From assembly GCA_913055635.1 (NCBI GenBank), contig CAJXLK010000010.1, forward strand, positions 1-64,000: a stretch of DNA of 64,000 nucleotides, in the 5' to 3' direction. The translations under genes were made by a program, and so were the position numbers. Below, piece by piece: positions 46,410 to 53,592 of the stretch (positions are counted from its first letter, which is position 1; each line of letters begins with the position of its first letter). The stretch comes from an uncultured Bacteroidota bacterium. Its GTDB lineage: Bacteria; Bacteroidota; Bacteroidia; Bacteroidales; UBA12077. Below the pieces are notes generated by a model that made no database searches, was not told the origin of the DNA, and saw nothing but the letters and a program-made list of their open reading frames with translations.

Positions 46410-47915
46410 TTATACCTGGAATCCCAATACCGTGATGTCATCAATTTGCTGGTATTTATCGCTCAGCCACTCCTGCATGGTTTGTTCCAGGATTTGCTTC
46501 TGCTTCTGCATGGGCTTTTGGTGGTGTTCCAGGAGCATGCGTTTAAAGGGAACCAGTTTGAATTTTTTGCCTTTGGGTCCGCCAAACTGATCGATGTAGC
46601 CATCTGTGTAGAGATAGAAACGGTCTCCTTCGTTGTATGTGGTTTCCAGAATGGAAAACGGATGCATCTTATAATGAAAAGAGATGGGCATGCGGTCGCC
46701 CTTGAACTCGTATATCCTGGGCTCCTGTTCGTGTTGATGGTTGGGGATGTAGCACAGTGAATTGTTTGCTCCGGCGTATTTGAGCATCCCTTTTCCCGTG
46801 TCGATCTGAACGATGGCCATGTCCATCCCGTCACGCGTTTCATACAGGGTGCCTTTCTGGTGGAGCGCCCCGATGATGGCATCTCTCAGGCGGTTGAGGA
46901 TCTGATCGGGTTCGGTGATGCCTTCCTTGTTGACAATCTCATTGAGAAAGCTGGAGCCGAGCATAGTCATGAAAGCCCCTGGCACCCCATGACCGGTACA
47001 GTCGGCCACGGTCATCACCAGTTTGCTGCCGGTCCATGCGGCCCAGTAAAAATCACCACTGACATGTTCACGGGGTTTGAACATCACAAAATGATCGCGC
47101 ACATGAGGCGCCACCACCTCTTCATGGTTGATCAGGGCTACCTGGATCTTCTGGGCGTACAACAAGCTGTCCGTCAAGTCTTTGTGGACATCCTCCAGGG
47201 AGTTGACCTGGTTTTCTATTTGATGGCTCTTTTTGGTGAGCTCCGCATTTTTATGTTGGATCTGTTCATGGGCGTTTTTTAGGTCATCATAGGCATCGCT
47301 GAGCTTCTGGCTGGTGACGAAGTAATCGCCCATGAAATTGGTGATCCACACGTTAAAGGTGCTTAAGATGAGCAAAAAGATGGAGGTATACAGGCCTACC
47401 ATCACAAATTCACCCTGGGCCCAATAGAGGAGGGCATTAAGGATCAGGGCCAGTATGCCGCTGTATATAACCGTGCTTTTGCTAATTTTTAAAAGGCTCA
47501 GGCTGTTCACAAAAACGATCAGAAAAGAGATGATCAGGGTGAACTCCAGTTTGGTCAGAAGGATCTGTGGTTCTTCGACCATGACCACCGGCAGGGCGAT
47601 CAAAAAAACGATCATCAGATCAATGGTGGAGGTGGCGTATTTGATCCAGGAACGATACTTGCCCGATTTAATGGCCAGATGAAGCCCCACCATAAAAGGC
47701 AGCAACACCACAAACCCGATTAAGGCACGATAATGGCTCAGGGAAGCCACCAGCTGAATTTGCTTAAAAAAAATGGCCAACACATCCAACAGGGCCAGGA
47801 GCAATACAATTAAAAAGCGGAATTCATTGATGATGAATTCTACCTGCCGTTCTTTACTGAGAGAAGCAGATCTTGGGAAAGCATTCCGGGATATGTTTTG
47901 CAGGGATGCGTTCAT
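46410..47915 (-). CDS. Polytopic membrane SpoIIE-type PP2C phosphatase
   Basis: A 501-residue protein with six or so N-terminal membrane helices (about 33-205), a coiled coil (about 208-260) and a C-terminal SpoIIE phosphatase (265-501) with SGDFYW, ADCTGHGVPGAFMTM, RDGMDMA, TDGYIDQFGG and DDITVLGF. All metal-binding aspartates are present. Its catalytic half is clearly paralogous to the neighbouring phosphatase, while the sensory halves differ. It probably acts in a partner-switching or stress circuit with RsbW-like kinases. It ends 118-151 bases before the next phosphatase gene. Confidence 0.93.
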   Translation of the reverse strand: MNASLQNISRNAFPRSASLSKERQVEFIINEFRFLIVLLLALLDVLAIFFKQIQLVASLSHYRALIGFVVLLPFMVGLHLAIKSGKYRSWIKYATSTIDLMIVFLIALPVVMVEEPQILLTKLEFTLIISFLIVFVNSLSLLKISKSTVIYSGILALILNALLYWAQGEFVMVGLYTSIFLLILSTFNVWITNFMGDYFVTSQKLSDAYDDLKNAHEQIQHKNAELTKKSHQIENQVNSLEDVHKDLTDSLLYAQKIQVALINHEEVVAPHVRDHFVMFKPREHVSGDFYWAAWTGSKLVMTVADCTGHGVPGAFMTMLGSSFLNEIVNKEGITEPDQILNRLRDAIIGALHQKGTLYETRDGMDMAIVQIDTGKGMLKYAGANNSLCYIPNHQHEQEPRIYEFKGDRMPISFHYKMHPFSILETTYNEGDRFYLYTDGYIDQFGGPKGKKFKLVPFKRMLLEHHQKPMQKQKQILEQTMQEWLSDKYQQIDDITVLGFQV

Positions 47916-48278
47916 ACAAAATTCAGGCTCAAAGCGAATTTATGAAAAATCATTGAAAGGTACGTCATTTTGGGGATAAAATTGAATTTCATTTATGACA
48001 GGCCGGGTTTTTTTGATGATTTGCCCGATTATTTTGGTGATCAATACCTCGGATTTCATTAAAACCCTGAAATCACTGTTTTCAGTGAGCCCCTGTTCCT
48101 TTCCCCCAGATTTTCCCTTTCTTTTTCCCTTCCCTCTCGCCTCTTTTCCTCTCCATTTCCCTACTCCATACTCCCTACTCCGTACTCCCTACTTCTTCAT
48201 TCCCTACTCCTTACTTCTTCACTCCCTTACTCCCTACTCCCTTACTCCCTACTTCTTCACTCCTTACTCCCTACTTCT
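47916..48278. other. Intergenic region with second heptamer tract
   Basis: The first 140 bases show no gene. From about 48156 to 48325 the + strand is the same degenerate ACTCCCT/ACTTCTT heptamer repeat as at 17180-17415. It runs past the tyrS stop codon into the gene's 3' end. Confidence 0.9.
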
Positions 48279-49619
48279 TCATTCCCTACTCCCTACTTCT
48301 TCACTCCCTACTTCTTCTTCCTCCTTCTCGCTGACCTTAACAATGAAATAGTTTTTCTTTCCTTTCTGCACCAACAGGTATTTATCGTTCAACAGCCATT
48401 CGGGGTCAATGGTTGTCTCGAGGCTTTGGACTTTGCCTTTATTGATGTTGAGGCCTCCCCCTTTGATCAGGCGTTTTACTTCGCCTTTGGATCCAAATAT
48501 CCCGGTTTCCTCGGCCAGCAGTTGCTGCACGCCGATGCCCTCTTTCATTTTGCCACGGGCTATTTCATGAACCGGCACGCCCTCAAATACGGAAAGAAAT
48601 GTTTGTTCATCAAGGGCCTGGAGTTCCTGACGGGTGGATTTGCCAAAGAGGATTTTGCTGGCGGCCACTGATTTATTGTATTCTTCCCGGGAGTGCACCA
48701 TGACAGTAACTTCTTCAGCCAGCTTTTGCTGAAGGATCCGGCGGTGTGGCTCAGCGCGGTGGGCCTGGATCAATTCGTCAATTTCTTCCCGCGAGAGGGT
48801 GGTAAAAATCCGAATGTGTTTTTCTGCATCTTCATCGCTGACATTGAGCCAGAACTGGTAAAACTTATAGGGTGAGGTGTAGGCCGGATCGAGCCATATG
48901 TTGCCTTCCTCGGTTTTGCCGAATTTCCCCCCATCGGCTTTGGTTACCAGAGGACAGGTCAGGGCATAGGCCTCTCCTCCCAGTTTCCTGCGGATCAATT
49001 CGGTGCCGGTGGTGATGTTGCCCCATTGATCCGATCCGCCCATCTGCAATTTGCAGTTCTTATCGCGGAACAGGTGATAAAAGTCGGTGGCCTGAACCAA
49101 CTGGTAGGTGAATTCCGTAAATGACATGCCCTGGACGGCATCTTCACCCAGACGTTTTTTGACCGAATCCTTTGACATCATGTAGTTGACCGTCACATGC
49201 TTACCAATGTCGCGGATGAATTCAAGGAACGAATAATTTTTTATCCAGTCGTAATTGTTGACCATTTCAGCGGCATGGGCATCTCCGGAATGAAAGTCCA
49301 GGAAGTTGGAGAGCTGTTTTTTGAGGGCGGCCTCATTGTAGCGGAGGGCTTGCTCATCCATCAGGTTGCGCTCCTTCGACTTGCCCGAGGGGTCGCCGAT
49401 CATACCGGTGGCCCCACCCAGCAACACAATGGGCTTGTGGCCTGCCCGCTGAAAATGTTTGAGCAACATCACCGAGGTCAGGTGGCCGATGTGCAACGAA
49501 GGGGCCGTCGGATCAATCCCTACATAGGCCGTGGTGATCTCTTTATTGAGCTGTTCTTCGGTTCCGGGCATGATGTTGTGCAGCATGCCCCGCCAGCGGA
49601 GTTCTTCTACAAAATTCAT
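48279..49619 (-). CDS. tyrS: Tyrosine--tRNA ligase
   Basis: A 446-residue class I synthetase from ATG 49619 ([11 protein letters not shown]). HIGH signature as [12 protein letters not shown], tyrosine-site [13 protein letters not shown] loop as [10 protein letters not shown], and a C-terminal S4 RNA-binding domain (about 370-432). The normal end, near KKNYFIVKV, is followed by a repeat-encoded tail [15 protein letters not shown], because the gene runs into the heptamer tract. That tail is unlikely to matter for catalysis. An in-frame ATG at 49640 is not favoured. Confidence 0.97.
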   Translation of the reverse strand: MNFVEELRWRGMLHNIMPGTEEQLNKEITTAYVGIDPTAPSLHIGHLTSVMLLKHFQRAGHKPIVLLGGATGMIGDPSGKSKERNLMDEQALRYNEAALKKQLSNFLDFHSGDAHAAEMVNNYDWIKNYSFLEFIRDIGKHVTVNYMMSKDSVKKRLGEDAVQGMSFTEFTYQLVQATDFYHLFRDKNCKLQMGGSDQWGNITTGTELIRRKLGGEAYALTCPLVTKADGGKFGKTEEGNIWLDPAYTSPYKFYQFWLNVSDEDAEKHIRIFTTLSREEIDELIQAHRAEPHRRILQQKLAEEVTVMVHSREEYNKSVAASKILFGKSTRQELQALDEQTFLSVFEGVPVHEIARGKMKEGIGVQQLLAEETGIFGSKGEVKRLIKGGGLNINKGKVQSLETTIDPEWLLNDKYLLVQKGKKNYFIVKVSEKEEEEVGSEEVGSRE

Positions 49620-49637
49620 AGCTATTTCAGTTTGGGG

Positions 49638-49664
49638 CAAAGTTAAAAATCGGGGGCAAATATA
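49638..49664 (-). promoter_or_regulatory. Candidate tyrS -7 boxes
   Basis: On the minus strand, TATATTTG (49664-49657) and TAACTTTG (49645-49638) both match TAnnTTTG, 38 and 19 bases before the ATG. Which one is used cannot be told. Confidence 0.4.
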
Positions 49665-49694
49665 CGAACCTCCTTGAAAAGTAAATCTCCCGGT

Positions 49695-50225
49695 TTAAAG
49701 AGATTTTACTTGTTCTTCCTTTTCATCCAGTTCCTCTTTCAGGTCATCAAAGTGCAGGTAAGGAAAGATACTGGGGGCAAATTCTGACAATGGCCGGTAA
49801 AGCAGCGAATTTTCCTTTTTTTCTGGAGGCAGAAAATGGTATTTGTCGTTGGCCTTATTGACCAAAACAAGGATGATGCTGAGGATAAAAGCCGTCTTGG
49901 CTATGCCAAAAACCACCCCGGCCAGCCGGTTGATAAAGCCCAGGGCAATGGCCTGGATTAGCTTTTCAATGATCCGTGCCAGCAAATGTACCGCCACAAC
50001 TATTAGGATGAAGGTCAGGGCAAAAGACAATATGCTTAGATAATTCTGGGAGATGGAGAAATGTTCGGTTAACCATTCCGCAGTGAAATGGGAAAAATGG
50101 ATGGCTCCATAAATCCCCAACAATAGCGCTGCCAGGGTCGAAAGCTGTAGAATGAAGCCCTTGCTGAAACCCCGGTAGGCACTCCAGATAAGCAGTACAA
50201 TAAATACCAGATCAAACCAGTTCAT
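49695..50225 (-). CDS. CvpA family membrane protein
   Basis: A 176-residue inner-membrane protein with four hydrophobic helices and the family opening NWFDLVFIVLLIWSAYRGFSKGFILQL. The charged C-terminal tail is cytoplasmic. In other bacteria CvpA affects colicin V production, biofilm and envelope stress; the exact activity is unknown. It is divergent from the tRNA gene. Confidence 0.93.
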   Translation of the reverse strand: MNWFDLVFIVLLIWSAYRGFSKGFILQLSTLAALLLGIYGAIHFSHFTAEWLTEHFSISQNYLSILSFALTFILIVVAVHLLARIIEKLIQAIALGFINRLAGVVFGIAKTAFILSIILVLVNKANDKYHFLPPEKKENSLLYRPLSEFAPSIFPYLHFDDLKEELDEKEEQVKSL

Positions 50226-50330
50226 AACCCATTTGTTTTGGGCCTAAAAATATAAAATTCTATGGTTTGCCATACCCTTTGACCTTACTTTTAACAGGCA
50301 TCCTGTGGTGGGATATTATCGCAACAGGAT

Positions 50331-50361
50331 TTTGTTAATTGGCGGAATTGTAATATTTTTG
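50331..50361 (+). promoter_or_regulatory. tRNA-Arg promoter
   Basis: TTTG at 50331-50334 and TATTTTTG at 50354-50361 are separated by 19 bases, the consensus Bacteroidetes arrangement. The tRNA begins 13 bases after the -7 box. Confidence 0.75.
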
Positions 50362-50373
50362 CTCCCAATGCAA

Positions 50374-50445
50374 GGCCCCATAGTTCAAGGGATAGAATAG
50401 GAGTTTCCTAAACTCTAGATTCAGGTTCGAGTCCTGATGGGGCCA
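50374..50445 (+). tRNA. tRNA-Arg(CCT)
   Basis: A complete cloverleaf: acceptor GGCCCCA/TGGGGCC with discriminator A, anticodon stem GGAGT/ACTCT around loop TTCCTAA (anticodon CCT), and T-arm TCAGG-TTCGAGT-CCTGA. The 3' CCA is not encoded. It reads AGG codons. Confidence 0.95.
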
Positions 50446-50479
50446 CCTTCCACCTTCCCCGGCCGGGAAGGTTTTTTTT
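50446..50479 (+). terminator. tRNA-Arg terminator
   Basis: ACCTTCCC (50452-50459), loop CGGCC and GGGAAGGT (50465-50472) are followed by eight T (50472-50479). This is a textbook intrinsic terminator. Confidence 0.93.
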
Positions 50480-50865
50480 GATCGTTCCGACATAGGTGTT
50501 GCCACGCTTAATCCCGTCTGCATGGATCAAAAATGCATCGAATTGCATTCAGCTCGTTCCTGCCGTGTTCAATAATGTGTCCTTGTCAGATTGATCAACA
50601 ATTATTTAAGCATGCCTTTATTGGGGTAAAGGCCAACCTTTGATCTTAAAGTTTTACTTTAAAAACGAATTGAAGGTGGATAAGGAGGGTATTTTTCAGT
50701 GAAAAATATTATATATAACCAAGTATATCAATTAATAAATAATAGTTAATTGATGTAATGGTAAAAGAGTGGTTTCGGTATCCCGAATCAGATGTTTATA
50801 AATACCTCACAAACCTTTGTTTAATAGTTCTTAATAATTAATCAATTAAACCAAATATATAATAA
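50480..50865. other. A/T-rich intergenic region
   Basis: About 385 bases, markedly A/T-rich over the last 200. It holds a 19-base palindrome TATTTTTCAGTGAAAAATA (50690-50708) and several ATTAATTAA-like runs next to the corA stop. No gene or RNA is recognised. Confidence 0.5.
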
Positions 50866-51732
50866 TTACAACCATTTTTTCCGCTTGATCAGAAACGTCA
50901 TCCACAATGCGACAATCAACATCAGGGCCCATACTGCCGGATAGCCATAAACCCAATTCAATTCGGGCATGTATTTGAAATTCATGCCGTAGATTCCAAC
51001 AATAAAAGTCAGGGGGATGAACAGGGTGGCCACAATGGTGAGGGTTTTCATAACCCGGTTCATGTTGTTGTTCATGTTGGCCATGTTCATCTCCAGCAGG
51101 GTCGTTTGTAGCTCTTTGGAGGTAACCAGGGATTCACTGATGTGCTGGGTGTGGTCGTAAACATCCCGGAAATAATTGCGGATCTGCTTATCCTGGAACC
51201 GGATTTCCAGGTTTTGGATGCAGCTAACCGCCTGGCTGGTGGCGGTGATATATTTGCGCAGATAAACGATGTGCTTTTTAATGGTGTGGATGGTTGTGAT
51301 GTGGTTGTCTTCAGGATGATCGATTAAAAGGTCTTCGGTGGATTCTATCTCATCGCTGATACGGTCCATGACGGAGAAATATTGATCGATGATATAATCG
51401 ATCAGGATGTAGAACAGGTATTCCATGTTTTTTTGCCGGACCCGGCCCCCCGATTGGCTTAATCTTTGTTTGATGCGGATCAGCATATCTTTGGGGCCTT
51501 CCTGAAACGTCAACAGGTGGGTTGGGGAGAGGATCAGACTGATCTGCATGAGTTGAAGGGTGTCGTTTGGGTGTTCGTATGTCGGAAATTTCAGGGTGAA
51601 AAAGAGCGACTGCTCAATGGGTTCACATTTGGGCAGGTGGTCGGTATTGATGATGTCTTCCAGGATGAGGGGGTGAATGTTGAAATATTGACCCACCTCC
51701 TGTATGGTGGAAGTATCTTGCAGACCCATCAC
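50866..51732 (-). CDS. corA: CorA family magnesium transporter, 5' end probably disrupted
   Basis: The 288-codon frame covers most of a CorA channel: cytoplasmic alpha/beta domain, long helix, and two C-terminal membrane helices with the GMN selectivity motif (GIYGMNFKYMPEL). CorA proteins are usually 310-360 residues. The same frame stays open for 54 more codons upstream (51733-51894), encoding a typical CorA N-terminus (AGTTPGEL ... NQWIDVMGLQD), but this part has no ATG/GTG/TTG and is closed by TAA at 51895-51897. A TTG in the next frame (51905) leads into AAAATTAAAAGG, so a one-base loss in the A-run or a -1 shift would join the parts. It carries Mg2+ or Co2+/Ni2+. Confidence 0.85.
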   Translation of the reverse strand: MMGLQDTSTIQEVGQYFNIHPLILEDIINTDHLPKCEPIEQSLFFTLKFPTYEHPNDTLQLMQISLILSPTHLLTFQEGPKDMLIRIKQRLSQSGGRVRQKNMEYLFYILIDYIIDQYFSVMDRISDEIESTEDLLIDHPEDNHITTIHTIKKHIVYLRKYITATSQAVSCIQNLEIRFQDKQIRNYFRDVYDHTQHISESLVTSKELQTTLLEMNMANMNNNMNRVMKTLTIVATLFIPLTFIVGIYGMNFKYMPELNWVYGYPAVWALMLIVALWMTFLIKRKKWL

Positions 51733-51985
51733 ATCAATCCATTGGTTTATTCCGGTTGGTTCAGCCGGCAGGCCCAGGGGCAGAGAAATCTGGTTGTGTT
51801 CAAAGAAGTCCTTGCTGTATCGGAGGTGTTCGATGGTGGCAGGAAAGATTTCCCGCGCCGGAGGCTCCAGCTCGCCGGGCGTTGTGCCGGCCTTTTAATT
51901 TTCAAAGCCTCTTTTTACCGCTGGACAAATTTGGATTTGGCAGGCCCGGGTCAATTGCTATATTTGTTTTTAAATTGATTGATCT

Positions 51986-53338
51986 ATGACGGGTTGGATA
52001 TTTTATGGGCTGGCCGGATTGTTTTTTCTTCTCAGCCAGTATGCCGCCATTGAGTCGTGGCGTGAGCGGGAAGGCCGTGCTGCCCGGCGTTTTTTTGTAG
52101 CGGGTATGCATTTGCCTTTGCCATTTGTGGTTTTGGGTCTGCTGGATGTTTCCGGTGCCTGGGCGCTGGGAATATTAGGTGTCCTGGTTCTGGTGGCTGG
52201 TGATATGTTTTTCCCCCGTCGGGGTGGCACCATCGGCGAGGGCATTGTTCCGCGGGGCCGGATTGACGAGCGCGACACCATGTTTTCGAGGGTGGATCTG
52301 GTGGCGGGCACACGGCCTTACCAAGCCTATTATCACCGGCACCCCGGCCGCAAGAAGGGAGATGACCGTCTGAGGGCCAATCCGGGTCTGCTCTCATCGG
52401 CCGCTTCCTTTTATGACCCCCATATCTTTCCTGCTGCCCGGGCCAATTTTGAATTGATTGAATACAACCGGGCGTATGTCGATGGAGAAGTGGCTGAGCA
52501 GCAGCTATCGGTTGACCCTTGTTTTTTGGCACGATACCTGAAGCAGCTGGCCCGCAAATACGGGGCCGTCAGTGTTGGCATCACCCGCCTGCAGGATTAC
52601 CACCTATACAGCTACCGGGGGCGCCGCCATCATTACGGCGAACCCGTCGACAATGACCATGGCTATGCATTGGCCCTGACCGTGGAAATGGATCATGATT
52701 ACGTACGCAATGCCCCCTATGCCCTTTCTGTGCTGGAATCGTCCCGGCAGTATATTCGTTCCGGGCTGCTGGCCTTGTGGCTGGCCCGGATTATTAGAGA
52801 TATGGGCTATGCTGCCCGGGCCCACATCGATGGCGAATATGAGGTGGTTTGCCCGCTGGTGGCCCGCGATGCAGGTCTGGGCGAAATCGGACGGATGGGT
52901 TTGCTGATGACCCCTGAATTGGGACCGAGGGTGCGCATCGCGGTGGTAACCACCTCGGCGCCCCTGCAAGTGGATGATCGGCAGGAGCGTTATTCCATGA
53001 TCGATTTTTGCCTGAAGTGCCGCAAATGTGCCGATGTGTGCCCTTCCCGTGCCATCCCGTTTGGCGGGCGCGAAAACATTGACGGGGTGTGGCGCTGGCA
53101 AATTGACCAGCAGGCCTGTTTCACCTACTGGACCCGCACGGGAACGGATTGCGCCCGTTGCATGAGCGTATGCCCCTTCTCCCATCCCAATACCCCCCTC
53201 CACAATCTGGTGCGCCAGGGCATCAACCATTCAGGGCTTTTTAGAACATTTGCCGCCCGGATGGATGATTTTGCCTATGGCCGCAAACCCAAACCCCTGA
53301 CACGGACAGAGGTGATGCGGGCTGAAGGGTTGGATTGA
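51986..53338 (+). CDS. Membrane-anchored reductive dehalogenase-like Fe-S protein
   Basis: A 450-residue protein with three N-terminal hydrophobic segments (about 1-22, 40-55, 58-75) resembling an RdhB-type anchor, joined to a catalytic part like RdhA/QueG. Two 4Fe-4S motifs: C342-x2-C345-x2-C348-x3-C352 (CLKCRKCADVCP) and C378-x10-C389-x2-C392-x3-C396 (CARCMSVCPF). The block VSVGITRLQDYHLYSYRGR suits the corrinoid-binding fold. No Tat signal is present, so the catalytic part is probably not exported by Tat. Putative reductive dehalogenases with N-terminal membrane helices are known from genome mining; activity and substrate here are inference. QueG itself is soluble and shorter. Confidence 0.78.
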   Translation: MTGWIFYGLAGLFFLLSQYAAIESWREREGRAARRFFVAGMHLPLPFVVLGLLDVSGAWALGILGVLVLVAGDMFFPRRGGTIGEGIVPRGRIDERDTMFSRVDLVAGTRPYQAYYHRHPGRKKGDDRLRANPGLLSSAASFYDPHIFPAARANFELIEYNRAYVDGEVAEQQLSVDPCFLARYLKQLARKYGAVSVGITRLQDYHLYSYRGRRHHYGEPVDNDHGYALALTVEMDHDYVRNAPYALSVLESSRQYIRSGLLALWLARIIRDMGYAARAHIDGEYEVVCPLVARDAGLGEIGRMGLLMTPELGPRVRIAVVTTSAPLQVDDRQERYSMIDFCLKCRKCADVCPSRAIPFGGRENIDGVWRWQIDQQACFTYWTRTGTDCARCMSVCPFSHPNTPLHNLVRQGINHSGLFRTFAARMDDFAYGRKPKPLTRTEVMRAEGLD

Positions 53339-53541
53339 ACCCTGAAAACCGGGGCGGTTTCCACCCTTATCGTTTTCAACCACCTCCCGCCTACCGGGAA
53401 AGGTTTTTCTTTGACCAAGCCGGTAGCCGCGCATGACTGGAGTTTTGCAGTCATTGTGAAGAGCCTTGGAATGAGGTCAAATCAGGCCATCAGGGCGTCA
53501 CGCGCCAGGGAGCAAAAGATTCAACCGGTTTGGTTATTTCA

Positions 53542-53581
53542 CCTGGTCAGGCCTGACCAGGAAAAGAGATCAGGCCTGATC
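53542..53581. repeat. Paired palindromes sharing TCAGGCCTGA core
   Basis: CCTGGTCAGGCCTGACCAGG (53542-53561, perfect 20 bp) and GATCAGGCCTGATC (53568-53581, perfect 14 bp) lie between convergent genes, 12 bases from the polA stop. No T-run follows. The preceding 200 bases hold nothing recognisable. Confidence 0.8.
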
Positions 53582-53592
53582 CGGAAGCCGGT

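Noticed and set aside
50335-50523. 62-codon minus-strand frame
   Set aside because: It is antisense to the tRNA-Arg gene and its terminator.
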